A model generated the notes under the pieces. That model ran no database searches and was not told where the DNA came from. It worked only from the letters and a program-made list of their open reading frames with translations. A stretch of 64,000 bases of DNA, taken from positions 62,001-126,000 of the forward strand of contig SXYX01000012.1 of NCBI GenBank assembly GCA_005788175.1, written 5' to 3'. The stretch is from Acidobacteriota bacterium (GTDB lineage: Bacteria > Acidobacteriota > Holophagae > Holophagales > Holophagaceae). The translations under genes were made by a program, and so were the position numbers. Each line of letters begins with the position of its first letter. The first letter of the stretch is position 1. Positions 1-8,483 of this stretch are shown here, one piece after another.

Positions 1-303
1 ATCAAAAGTCACCAACCGACATTTATGGCTGTCGAATCTCCCTTTGTGGAAAAAAATGCAGCTACGGCCATCAAATTAGGACAAATTCGCGGCGCTATTC
101 TCCTAACGGGGTCTCTTTTTGATCTTGAGGTAGGAGATTACAACCCTATGCAAATCAAAAAAGCGGTCAGTGGGTATGGATGGGCGGGTAAAGATCAAGT
201 AGGTAAGATGGTCAAGCTGATTTTGGGACTTAAAGAAGAATTGCCCTCCGATGCAGCCGATGCCGCTGCGACTGCCATTGGACATTTAATGGCAACACGG
301 TGA
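1..303 (+). CDS. ruvC: Crossover junction endodeoxyribonuclease RuvC, C-terminal part (5' end outside window)
   Basis: The reading frame is open from base 1, so the gene starts upstream of the window; the first in-window ATG at 25 is internal. RuvC cuts Holliday junctions together with RuvAB. The visible ~100 residues hold the RuvC core: an acidic residue in AVESPF, the KN..TAIKLGQIRGA helix, the K-x-AVSGYGWAGKDQV segment and the C-terminal catalytic acidic pair in PSDAADAAATAIGH. Those are the second catalytic Glu and the two late Asp residues of the family; the first catalytic Asp lies outside the window. The gene ends with TGA and meets the 3' end of the convergent DUF255 gene 11 bases later. 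The fold and motif match is strong, and only the missing N-terminus limits the call. Confidence 0.9.
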   Translation: MKSHQPTFMAVESPFVEKNAATAIKLGQIRGAILLTGSLFDLEVGDYNPMQIKKAVSGYGWAGKDQVGKMVKLILGLKEELPSDAADAAATAIGHLMATR

Positions 304-314
304 TCGACGAGGCT

Positions 315-2309
315 TCAGTATTTTTTAATTAATTCATTGAAAACTTCGAGTTGATCCAAGGGGACTGAGCAAGTTTGTCCTTCACAGATGTAGATAGACG
401 GCTTGTGAGGTAAACCCTGTCGTCCTTGATAATGCGGAAGAGATCCCGATTTCCCAACGATAAGACTGAGTTGGGGTAAGTACTTCCGATTCAGGGATGC
501 TAAAGCTCCAACAATCAAAGGATGCTCAGGATCACCCACCATAACAACTTCGAGAGAAGGTTTTAGATACGTATCTAATATCGAAAGCATACTGAGCATA
601 GCGCGGGGTCTTTCTTCGAGCCATTTCCCACAGACTTTGAAGGATTGTTCTGCCATTTCAATATAGTTGGGAAGCACGAAGTACCTCGCCAAGCGGATGA
701 GTGCTCGCAGAGCTTGAGAATTCGGGCTTGGTATGGCTTGATCATAGACATTTTTGATGGAAAAGAGGGTATCGGGCCGCTGAGGATCATTGGAATAGAA
801 ACCACCGAGGGCTCGATCATAAAATTTGGTTATCAAACTCTCGACGAGCACCTTTGCTTGATGAAGCCCTTGTTCGTTATGGTCCGCTTCATAGAGATCG
901 ATAAGACCATTAGCCACAAAAGCATAATCTTCACAAAATCCGTGGGTATGGCGTTGTCCCTTTCGGTATACACGATAAAGATTCGTACCATCCCAGAGTT
1001 GTGTCATTAAAAATTGAGCTATTTTTTGTGCTTGATCGAGATAAATTTTTTGGTTGGTTACTCGATATCCTTTTGAAAAAGCAGAGAGCGCTAAACCATT
1101 CCACGATGCCAAGATCTTGTCATCCAAGTGGGGTCGTATGCGTTGATTTCGATAATGTAAGAGTTTGTCTTTACAGATTTTTTCCTTTTCATTGCCCAAA
1201 GGAGCTGCTTGTATACCTGAGAACCGATGAAGAATATTATGCCCCTCAAAATTACCTTCCTTAGTGACTCCAAATATACGCATAAAATCTTTGGCATCTG
1301 AACCGAGACACTTTTGGACCTCTTCTTCAGAGAAAACATAAAACTTACCCTCGACGCCTTCACTGTCTGCATCTTCGGTGGAGTAAATGCCCCCTCCGGA
1401 ATCCGTCATATCACGTAACAGATAATCGAGCGTCTCCTCAGCGATGACACGATAGTTAGACTGTCCTGATCGCAGATAGCCATCAAAATAAATGGAGGCT
1501 AATTGAGTATTATCGTAGAGCATTTTTTCAAAATGAGGAACTAGCCATTCTCTATCGGTCGAATAACGAGCAAAACCACCAGCAAGATGATCAAACAGGC
1601 CTCCTTCCCACATGGCATCTAACGTTTTAAAAGCCATCCTTTGATATGTGGATTCATTATGTTTAAAAATAAGATCAAGAGCCATCTGTTGAGGGAATTT
1701 AGGAGCCGAACCGAAGCCTCCCCACTCATCATCGAATTCTTGAGACAACTGTCTAAGCGCTCGATCTATCACTTTTGAGCTGAGGGGGGCATGATTGCTT
1801 TCAGGGGTAGACATTTTTTGCAACTCTGCGACGATCTCATCGGCTTGAAGTGTTAAATCTTGGGATTTTTCATACCATAGTTTTTCAATATTCTCGAGCA
1901 GCTGAATAAAACCAGGCATTCCTTGGCGGGGTTCTCGTGGGAAATAGGTTCCTCCAAAAAAAGGCTTGAGATCGGGGGTGAGCCATACGCTCATTGGCCA
2001 TCCTCCTCTTCGGGTAATCAATTGAACGGCATCCATATAGAGATCATCTAAATCAGGGCGCTCCTCACGATCGACTTTAATCGACACAAATCCACGATTT
2101 AAGACTTCAGCAACTTGTTCATGTTCAAAAGACTCATGTTCCATTACATGGCACCAATGACAGGCGCTATAACCAATAGATAGGAAAATGGGCTTATTCT
2201 CACTTCGAGCTTTTTCCAAGGCCTCTTCGGACCACGGGTACCAATCCACCGGGTTATTCGCGTGCTGCAGCAAATAGGGACTTAAGCTTTCGATTAATCG
2301 ATTAGTCAT
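315..2309 (-). CDS. DUF255 thioredoxin-domain protein (YyaL / SSP411 family)
   Basis: A protein of 664 residues, the usual length for the family. The first ~165 residues are a thioredoxin-like domain that opens with the family signature (N-R-L[18 protein letters not shown]) and carries a CxxC-type site in [14 protein letters not shown] near residues 50-55, followed by [10 protein letters not shown] and the [12 protein letters not shown] loop. The remainder is an alpha/alpha-toroid region related to N-acylglucosamine 2-epimerase and six-hairpin glycosidase folds ([33 protein letters not shown]). The biochemical role is not established for bacteria; a redox or sugar-related activity is usually proposed. 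It is monocistronic and convergent with ruvC. No signal peptide is visible, so it should be cytoplasmic. Confidence 0.9.
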   Translation of the reverse strand: MTNRLIESLSPYLLQHANNPVDWYPWSEEALEKARSENKPIFLSIGYSACHWCHVMEHESFEHEQVAEVLNRGFVSIKVDREERPDLDDLYMDAVQLITRRGGWPMSVWLTPDLKPFFGGTYFPREPRQGMPGFIQLLENIEKLWYEKSQDLTLQADEIVAELQKMSTPESNHAPLSSKVIDRALRQLSQEFDDEWGGFGSAPKFPQQMALDLIFKHNESTYQRMAFKTLDAMWEGGLFDHLAGGFARYSTDREWLVPHFEKMLYDNTQLASIYFDGYLRSGQSNYRVIAEETLDYLLRDMTDSGGGIYSTEDADSEGVEGKFYVFSEEEVQKCLGSDAKDFMRIFGVTKEGNFEGHNILHRFSGIQAAPLGNEKEKICKDKLLHYRNQRIRPHLDDKILASWNGLALSAFSKGYRVTNQKIYLDQAQKIAQFLMTQLWDGTNLYRVYRKGQRHTHGFCEDYAFVANGLIDLYEADHNEQGLHQAKVLVESLITKFYDRALGGFYSNDPQRPDTLFSIKNVYDQAIPSPNSQALRALIRLARYFVLPNYIEMAEQSFKVCGKWLEERPRAMLSMLSILDTYLKPSLEVVMVGDPEHPLIVGALASLNRKYLPQLSLIVGKSGSLPHYQGRQGLPHKPSIYICEGQTCSVPLDQLEVFNELIKKY

Positions 2310-2438
2310 AAAATAGAGGGTCCTCAGGGGAATTGTTGGGTATTTTTATAGTCTCACGCATGATTCTAGGGATCATAAGTCTCTTTCGGCTTGGAAAGAG
2401 CCGTTTCATTGGGTAAACTAAGAAGTTCAGGAGATTCA

Positions 2439-2681
2439 ATGTTATCTATACGCTTAGCTAGAAATGGCACTAAACATAAACCCTTTTATCAAATTGTGGT
2501 TTCTGAAAATGCTCAAATCCCTACCAGTCAATCCATCGAAGTTTTGGGTTATGTAAACCCCAAAAATGATTCTCCCGAAGGTACTAAAATTGATGTCGAA
2601 CGAGCTAAAATTTGGATTGCTAAGGGTGCTAAACCCTCAGAGTCAGTCGCAGAACTCTTCAAGAGACACTCTATTATCTAA
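2439..2681 (+). CDS. rpsP: 30S ribosomal protein S16
   Basis: An 80-residue protein beginning MLSIRLARNGTKHKPFYQIV, the S16 N-terminal signature, followed by the conserved E-V-L-G-Y-V-N-P segment. I chose the ATG at 2439 because a CAGGAG ribosome binding site sits six bases upstream and because family members begin exactly here; an in-frame ATG at 2391 would add 16 residues that have no counterpart. S16 binds 16S rRNA and helps 30S assembly. It is followed by rimM after 81 bases, the usual partner, but the KH-domain gene, trmD and rplS that often complete this cluster are not present. Confidence 0.96.
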   Translation: MLSIRLARNGTKHKPFYQIVVSENAQIPTSQSIEVLGYVNPKNDSPEGTKIDVERAKIWIAKGAKPSESVAELFKRHSII

Positions 2682-2762
2682 TCGGCTTCCTATTATTTAT
2701 CAAAAAGGCTGGGATTCCCGGCGTGTTTACTTTAAGGTCCCCATGAACTTAGAAGTATTATT

Positions 2763-3308
2763 GTGATCCTAATCGGTAAGATCTCCAAGGTTCAAGGCCT
2801 TAAGGGAGAACTGATCCTTTTTTCCACCACAGACCACCCCGCTCTACTCCCCCATCGAGAAGGTCTCCTTCTGGGTCCCCCTAATGTGGATTGGAGTGAT
2901 ATGGATCCTGATCATCGGGCCATAGCGTGTCAAGTCGTGAATGTTCGTGAGCAAAAGAATAAACCTTGTATTCGATTGAAGGGCTTTGATGATCGAACCG
3001 CTGTTGAACCTCTCGTTGGCATGAGTCTTTGGATGCCTGAGGATCAAGCTTCTCTTGCTCCTGGAGAAAGTTTTCGGCATGAATGGGTCGGCTTATCCGT
3101 GACCCTACCCAACGGATCTATTGTAGGTAAAGTTCTTAGGCTAGAATCCACTACGATGGGTTATGACATGGTTATAGTTCAATCTGACAGTTCAAAATCT
3201 ACCATTCTGATTCCTTACATCAAGAAGTGGTGGAAAATCGATCTGTCCCAACATTTGTTGGAAGTCGATCCTCCTGAAGGCTTAACCGATCAGAGTGTAG
3301 ACGAATAG
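2763..3308 (+). CDS. rimM: 16S rRNA processing protein RimM
   Basis: A 181-residue protein starting at a GTG codon; the frame is closed by a TAA at 2733, so little else is possible. It opens with the RimM signature IGKISKVQGLKGEL and continues with a conserved central block (RLKGFDDRTAVEPLVGMSLWMP) and a C-terminal PRC-barrel part (HEWVGLSVTLPNGSIVGKV, then ILIPYIKKWW and LEVDPPEGL). RimM assists maturation of the 30S head and works with S19; its gene usually follows rpsP, as here. The stop is only two bases from the 3' end of the convergent sppA gene. The upstream ribosome binding site is weak. Confidence 0.93.
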   Translation: MILIGKISKVQGLKGELILFSTTDHPALLPHREGLLLGPPNVDWSDMDPDHRAIACQVVNVREQKNKPCIRLKGFDDRTAVEPLVGMSLWMPEDQASLAPGESFRHEWVGLSVTLPNGSIVGKVLRLESTTMGYDMVIVQSDSSKSTILIPYIKKWWKIDLSQHLLEVDPPEGLTDQSVDE

Positions 3309-3310
3309 GC

Positions 3311-5101
3311 CTACTTTATATTGAGATCGTAGGGCATCCGGGCATAAATACCGTTCGGATCATTTAGAGTATTAAACCAATTAAACTGATTTCTGATTTG
3401 TTGAGCTAGGGCATTCATATTGCCAGAACCGATGGGGTCGTCTTTTCCTCCTAAGGATTCGAGAATCTGCTCGACAACACCCTGAGCCGGCTTGGGATAA
3501 TCAATTTGATAATCATTACCTAATTTTGCAATGAGGACTGCATGATCGATCGCTTGTCCAAGGCCTCCGAGTTCATCAACCAGGCCTAATTTGATGGCTT
3601 CTTTACCAGACCAGACTCGTCCTTGAGCTATTTCTTGAACAAATTCAGGTTTAAGACGACGACCTTCTGCAACCTTTTGAATAAAGTCCTCGTAGATCTT
3701 ATCAATGGCTACCTGAATGCGTGCGAGTTCCGCTGGTGTCTTGGGTCGTGAAGTAGTTTCTATCGCAGCAAAATTGGCAGTTTTAACTTCGTCCCAAGTG
3801 ATACCAACAGAGTTAGCCAAGCCTTTGACGCTTGGAAAGAGACCGAAGACTCCGATAGAACCTGTGATGGTGTTGGGCTGGGCAAAAATACGATTTGCAT
3901 ACGTTGAGATCCAATAACCTCCTGAGGCAGCTACGTAACCCATCGAAACAACAACTGGCTTCTCTTTTTTGACTAAAACTAATTCTCTTTGAATGAGTTC
4001 TGACGCATAGGCACTTCCGCCGGGACTATTCACTCGCAAAACAATGGCTTTAACTGCAGAATCTAAACGAAGCCGGCGTAATTCACGACTCAGGTATTCT
4101 CCACCAATTTCTCCATCGGAACCATTACCGTCAACAATCGTGCCTTCGGCAAATACCACCGCAATACGATTTTTACTGCTTCGAGGAGCTGCACCATCAA
4201 CATCGACTTTGAGATAACGTTGCAAAGAAATTTGATTGAATGTTTTATCGGACTCTTTTTTACCGCTTAATTTCTTAAGTTCATTAAGGACTTCGTTATC
4301 TTCTTTAATTTCATCTATCATACCCATAAATTTGGCTTCAGTAGCGAAAAGAAATCCTTTTTCGTCAGCCATGGTTTGGATTTGATCAGGCTGGATTTTT
4401 CGATCTGCGCCTATGGCAATTTTCCATTCGGACCACAGATCAGTAAGTAGTTTAGTGGTTTGTTCTCGGCTTGGTTCGCTCATTCGATTAGTCGTGAAAG
4501 GCTCAACGGCGGACTTATATTTCCCTACGCGCGTGACTTGCACATCAATTCCGTATTTTTTAAAAGCATCGCCATAAAACATAGGCTCAGCAGCTAACCC
4601 ATTCACATCTATGGAGCCCATGGGATCTAGATAGAGACGCGTGGCTCCTGCTACCAACATTAGATCTGCCTTAGACCAACCTACATTGAAGGCATATATG
4701 GGTTTTTTAGCTTTAAAACGAATCAGAGCTTGACGAATCTCCGTGAGAGCTGCAGGACCTGCTCCCGAAAGATTACCTTTCATGTAAAGAGCCGAAATAC
4801 GTTCATCTTTCTCGGCTTTATCAAGACCTTTAATAATATCGGTCATGGATAATGATTTTGAATTTCCTTGACCCGTGAATCGAGAGGTAAGGTCGGCAAA
4901 AGGGTCATCTTCTTGAGATGCTTCAGTGATATTGGTATCCATATTAAAAACCAAAACCGTCTTATTTTTGATTTTGATATCCGCTTTATCATCTGATGAG
5001 CCTGCAGCGACGCCCACAGCAACAATACCGCAAACGGTCATTAAACCAAGAGTCAGAATAGCTAAAATACTAGCAAAAAAGAATTTGAAAAAATCTTTCA
5101 T
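3311..5101 (-). CDS. sppA: Signal peptide peptidase SppA, long (67K) form
   Basis: A 596-residue protein, the length of the tandem-domain 67K SppA type. An N-terminal membrane anchor lies at about residues 5-32 (FFKFFFASILAILTLGLMTVCGIV). Two ClpP-like S49 domains follow. The catalytic lysine is in RVGKYKSAVEPF (about K196) and the catalytic serine in VNSPGGSAYASE (about S363), as in E. coli where the two halves each supply one residue of the dyad. SppA degrades cleaved signal peptides in the inner membrane, facing the periplasm. It is a single gene, convergent with rimM and divergent from the bacilliredoxin gene. Confidence 0.95.
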   Translation of the reverse strand: MKDFFKFFFASILAILTLGLMTVCGIVAVGVAAGSSDDKADIKIKNKTVLVFNMDTNITEASQEDDPFADLTSRFTGQGNSKSLSMTDIIKGLDKAEKDERISALYMKGNLSGAGPAALTEIRQALIRFKAKKPIYAFNVGWSKADLMLVAGATRLYLDPMGSIDVNGLAAEPMFYGDAFKKYGIDVQVTRVGKYKSAVEPFTTNRMSEPSREQTTKLLTDLWSEWKIAIGADRKIQPDQIQTMADEKGFLFATEAKFMGMIDEIKEDNEVLNELKKLSGKKESDKTFNQISLQRYLKVDVDGAAPRSSKNRIAVVFAEGTIVDGNGSDGEIGGEYLSRELRRLRLDSAVKAIVLRVNSPGGSAYASELIQRELVLVKKEKPVVVSMGYVAASGGYWISTYANRIFAQPNTITGSIGVFGLFPSVKGLANSVGITWDEVKTANFAAIETTSRPKTPAELARIQVAIDKIYEDFIQKVAEGRRLKPEFVQEIAQGRVWSGKEAIKLGLVDELGGLGQAIDHAVLIAKLGNDYQIDYPKPAQGVVEQILESLGGKDDPIGSGNMNALAQQIRNQFNWFNTLNDPNGIYARMPYDLNIK

Positions 5102-5270
5102 CGTCTACTCCCTTTAATGACCCACATGGCTGAATGGGATTATCGCAAGATAACGCATCGAAATCTAATACAAACTGACTAGTTGATTGAGAATTGCCCG
5201 AATGGGAAGTTCAAGGGGTGGAATGGCCCTAAATACTAGGATAAAATAGATGTTAGCGAAGGAGTTTGGC

Positions 5271-5693
5271 ATGTCGAATTACCCCGAACATATGGTAGCC
5301 CCCATGAGGCAACAACTAGTGGATGTAGGTTTTATCGAGCTTAAGGAACCTCAGCAGGTTGAACAAACGCTTAATCAGAAGGGGTTGACCCTTTTGGTAG
5401 TCAATAGTGTTTGCGGATGCGCTGCAGCAGGTGCTCGTCCAGGAGTCATTCACGCCCTGAAACAGGGTTTAAAATTTGACTATTTAACAACAGTATTTGC
5501 TGGAATGGAAAAAGAGGCTACGTCTAAAGCTCGTGAATATTTTGAAGGTATATCACCCACCTCACCCCAGGCAGCCATTCTTGAAAACGGCCAATTGAAA
5601 TTCTTGATGCAACGTAGTGATTTTCTAGGTAAAAGTCCTGAAGAAATTTCTACGACTCTTACAAAAGCCTATCAGGAACTTGAACACGCCTAG
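5271..5693 (+). CDS. Bacilliredoxin, BrxA/BrxB (YphP/YqiW) family
   Basis: A 140-residue protein with the CGC active site (C48-G-C50) in VVNSVCGCAAAGARPG, the family hallmark; the opening residues and the region TTVFAGMEKEATSKAREYFEGI-type block also match. I place the start at the ATG at 5271 because a GAAGGAG ribosome binding site lies six bases upstream and because the upstream ATG at 5250 would put that site inside the gene. In Firmicutes these proteins remove bacillithiol from protein cysteines; in diderms without bacillithiol the physiological thiol partner is uncertain. The stop is three bases from the convergent E1 dehydrogenase gene. Confidence 0.93.
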   Translation: MSNYPEHMVAPMRQQLVDVGFIELKEPQQVEQTLNQKGLTLLVVNSVCGCAAAGARPGVIHALKQGLKFDYLTTVFAGMEKEATSKAREYFEGISPTSPQAAILENGQLKFLMQRSDFLGKSPEEISTTLTKAYQELEHA

Positions 5694-5696
5694 TAA

Positions 5697-7736
5697 TTAA
5701 AATGCAAGGGTTTGACGAATCGTCTTGAGCACCTTTTCTGTATTAGGTAGTATTGCTCGTTCTAAAATTCGATTGAACCCAACCGGGGTGAACTCACTTC
5801 CGACACGTTCGATTGGCGCATCGAGCCACACAAAAGCTTTAGATGCAATAAGACCTGACAATTCCCCCCCGAATCCACCAAAAACTTTATCTTCGTGAGC
5901 AATAACTACTCGATGGGTCTTTTTTATGGATTGTAAAATCGCATCTTCATCTAAGGGAGAAAGACTTCGGAGATCGATCACTTCAATGGAATGTCCCTCC
6001 GCGTCGAGGATTTGAGCTGCCTCCAAAGCAAAATGCACAGCTGTTCCATAGGCAAGGACAGTTAAATCATGGCCAGATTTTCTAATTCTTGCTTTGCCGA
6101 AGGGAACCGCGAAGTGGTCTGGGACAGAGGCGTAGGCAAGTTTGGAATTATATAGAAACTTTGGCTCCAAATATAAGGTAGGACCTTCTGATTTCATAGC
6201 AGTTCTAAGGAGTCCCGCCGCATCATCAGCAAAAGCAGGAATCACCACTCGAATACCCGGTAACGTTGTTAGCCAGCCCTCGATATTTTGCGAATGATAA
6301 AGTCCTCCTCCGATATAGCCGCCACTAGCTAGACGAATAGTTACGTTGGGAGAAAATTGTCCATTTGTTTTCCAATATTCATGACTCATTTCTACAATTT
6401 GCTCAGCTCCTGGCCAGATATAGTCTGCGAATTCAGCTCCTTCGATAACAACGCGAATTTTTTTATCAAACCGACTAAAGCCATTTGCCGTTCCTACAAT
6501 GAAATCTTCTGCAATGGGAGCGTTAAAGACTCTTTTGATACCAAATTCTTGTTGCATCCCTTTAGATACATTAAAAATTCCACCCTTATCTAAATTCGCC
6601 ATATCTTGACCCCAAATATAGGTGTCTGGATTGTCTCTGAATTCTTCTTTGAGGGTTTGGTTAAGTGCTTGAATCATACTAATAGGCGCTTCGGTTGATG
6701 TATGCTCTCCCGAGGGATATTCAAAAGAGGTCCACCCATCAGGACAGACAAATTGAAAGATAGATTCAGGATCAGGATTAGGAGCTTTCATGGCTTCATC
6801 GTGAGCTTTATTATGCTTAAGTAAATTCGTGGTTTCGATACCAAGAAGAGCTGACTCTGAGATACCTTGATCGAGACAATATTGTCGAAATTTAGGGAGA
6901 GGATCCGATTGTTTAGCCTCGGTAAGTTCTTGGGGTGATCGGTAAAGCTCATGACGATCCGAATTAGAGTGGGCGCCTATACGAACGCAATGAGCATAAA
7001 CCATAGCCGGGCCTTGTCCTGTCCGAACATACTCTATTGCTGCATCCATAGCATTCTTAGAGTCAATAGGATCTATACCATCACATTTTTTAATAAAAAG
7101 GTTATTTAGGCCTGAAAAATTATCGGCTAGATCGGTATTTGCTGACTGGTCTTTTTTGGGGACCGAAATACCATAGCCATTGTCTTGGATTACGAAAATA
7201 ACAGGTAATTGTTCTCGATCGGCACCAATGATGGCTTCGTAACAATAACCTTCAGAGAGACTCGATTCACCCTGACTACAAAAAACAATCGCATCCGAGT
7301 TATAAGTTTTAACTGCTCGAGCTAATCCTGTTGCATGTTGCGCATGGTTACCCGTCAGGCTTGAAACATTCTGAATACCTATTGAGGGTTTGGCAAAATG
7401 ATTACTCATATGCCTACCCCCGCTAGATGGATCCGAGGCTTTAGAGATACCGTTTAAGATGATTTCTTCGGGAGTGAGGCCGGCTGCAAGACAAGTGGTT
7501 AAATCTCGATAGTACGGAAAAAGAAAGTCTTTGCCTGAACGAAAAGAAAGACCGAGTGCAAGTTGGATGCCGTCATGTCCGGCGCTCGGAGCGTGATAAG
7601 ACCATCCAATAGCTTGTTTTAAATAATTCGGTGCCTTGTCGTCGAGAACACGACCCATCTGCATGAGTTCATACCAATGGATTAATATGTCTTGGGATAA
7701 AATATGATAATTTTTTTTAGATTTTTTCTTCGCCAA
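5697..7736 (-). CDS. 2-oxoacid dehydrogenase E1, alpha and beta subunits fused (paralogue 1)
   Basis: A 679-residue fusion. Residues 1 to about 330 match E1 alpha: APSAGHDGIQLALG, PYYRDL, GGRHMSNHF and the thiamine diphosphate region ending DNGYGISVP. The rest matches E1 beta: an IWGQDMA-type start, FNAPIAEDFIVGTANG, EFADYIWPGAEQI, a conserved GGGLYHSQNIEG block, and the C-terminal VIDLRSLSPLDEDAIL and HEDKVFGGFGGEL. E1 decarboxylates a 2-oxoacid (most likely branched-chain) and passes the acyl group to E2 lipoate. No E2 or E3 gene is adjacent. The usual GDG/GEG motif reads GES here (in SQGESSLSEG), unlike paralogue 2 at 15730-17853. The start is a TTG with a GAGGA site about six bases upstream. 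A first Nfu gene lies upstream on the same strand. Substrate specificity cannot be read from the sequence. Confidence 0.88.
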   Translation of the reverse strand: MAKKKSKKNYHILSQDILIHWYELMQMGRVLDDKAPNYLKQAIGWSYHAPSAGHDGIQLALGLSFRSGKDFLFPYYRDLTTCLAAGLTPEEIILNGISKASDPSSGGRHMSNHFAKPSIGIQNVSSLTGNHAQHATGLARAVKTYNSDAIVFCSQGESSLSEGYCYEAIIGADREQLPVIFVIQDNGYGISVPKKDQSANTDLADNFSGLNNLFIKKCDGIDPIDSKNAMDAAIEYVRTGQGPAMVYAHCVRIGAHSNSDRHELYRSPQELTEAKQSDPLPKFRQYCLDQGISESALLGIETTNLLKHNKAHDEAMKAPNPDPESIFQFVCPDGWTSFEYPSGEHTSTEAPISMIQALNQTLKEEFRDNPDTYIWGQDMANLDKGGIFNVSKGMQQEFGIKRVFNAPIAEDFIVGTANGFSRFDKKIRVVIEGAEFADYIWPGAEQIVEMSHEYWKTNGQFSPNVTIRLASGGYIGGGLYHSQNIEGWLTTLPGIRVVIPAFADDAAGLLRTAMKSEGPTLYLEPKFLYNSKLAYASVPDHFAVPFGKARIRKSGHDLTVLAYGTAVHFALEAAQILDAEGHSIEVIDLRSLSPLDEDAILQSIKKTHRVVIAHEDKVFGGFGGELSGLIASKAFVWLDAPIERVGSEFTPVGFNRILERAILPNTEKVLKTIRQTLAF

Positions 7737-7824
7737 TATATCCTCACAAGGAAAAGAAACACGCCGAGGTGAATTTCCATTATCTCATCAAGGATCAACT
7801 ACTATAAACCCCTTGATTTCTTAA

Positions 7825-8370
7825 CTAATAAGCAATCACACGCACCGAAGGATCAATTTCCGATTGAAGCAAGCCTTCGATATAACGGAGAGTTCCAGAG
7901 GTAGAAGAGGGGCACGAACCGCAAGCTCCGTGATAACTAATTTGAAGGGTTTGGCCATCAAAAGAAATGATCTCGAGGCCGCCTCCGTCTCCAGCCAGGC
8001 CGGGTCTTATTTTTTCATCTAACAATATATGAATCCGCTTTAATTTTTCATCTGACGGCTCGTCTGAGGTTTGAATTTTAGAATTTCCCTGCTGTTCAGG
8101 TTCAATTTTTAGTCCCTCGATGATTTCACATACGGAGTCGATAAGACCGCTCCATTCAGATGTGGCGTCTTTGTTAACCGTAACAAAGCGGTCCATATAG
8201 AAAACACTGGTAACACTGCCTAGGGCGAAGATTGAGCTAGCTAGTGGATCCCCTATTGATGAAGCAAAATTTTGAAAACTACGTGTACCGGATTTTAAAA
8301 TCGCTGGCTGCACAATAAATTTAAGCGCATTTGGATTTGGCGTAGGTTCAATGTTTATAACTTTAATCAA
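7825..8370 (-). CDS. Nfu-type Fe-S scaffold/carrier protein (paralogue 1)
   Basis: A 181-residue protein with two domains. The N-terminal Nfu_N domain has the IEPTPNPNALKF motif and the block DPLASSIFALG...VTSVFYMDRFVTV. A linker at about residues 90-105 is polar. The C-terminal NifU-like domain carries the cluster-binding C-x-x-C in GACGSCPSSTSGTL. Nfu proteins hold and deliver [4Fe-4S] clusters. The start is TTG, supported by GGAG six bases upstream; no better ATG exists. It sits 88 bases upstream of the E1 fusion on the same strand, so the two may share a transcript. A second Nfu (53665-54219) closes the SUF operon, so this copy is probably specialised. Confidence 0.93.
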   Translation of the reverse strand: MIKVINIEPTPNPNALKFIVQPAILKSGTRSFQNFASSIGDPLASSIFALGSVTSVFYMDRFVTVNKDATSEWSGLIDSVCEIIEGLKIEPEQQGNSKIQTSDEPSDEKLKRIHILLDEKIRPGLAGDGGGLEIISFDGQTLQISYHGACGSCPSSTSGTLRYIEGLLQSEIDPSVRVIAY

Positions 8371-8438
8371 TGTAATCTCCGACTTTCAGATTAGCGCTTA
8401 TATTAGTCTTTTATGGACTATATAAATTCAAACAAATT

Positions 8439-8468
8439 AAAAAGGAGGGCCTGTAGGCCCTCCTTTTT
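8439..8468. terminator. Bidirectional intrinsic terminator
   Basis: A perfect 13-bp stem (8439-8451 with 8456-8468) has a 4-base loop. It starts with an A-run and ends with a T-run, so it can terminate in both directions. It lies between the M13 peptidase gene (minus strand, ending at 8484) and the start of the Nfu gene, so its clear job is ending the peptidase transcript. Confidence 0.9.
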
Positions 8469-8483
8469 AGAATCCAGAGCCTT

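Noticed and set aside
645-1010. 121-codon plus-strand frame inside the DUF255 gene
   Set aside because: Antisense shadow of a real gene.
2566-2766. 66-codon frame between rpsP and rimM as a KH-domain gene
   Set aside because: It overlaps rpsP, lacks the GXXG loop and any ribosome binding site.
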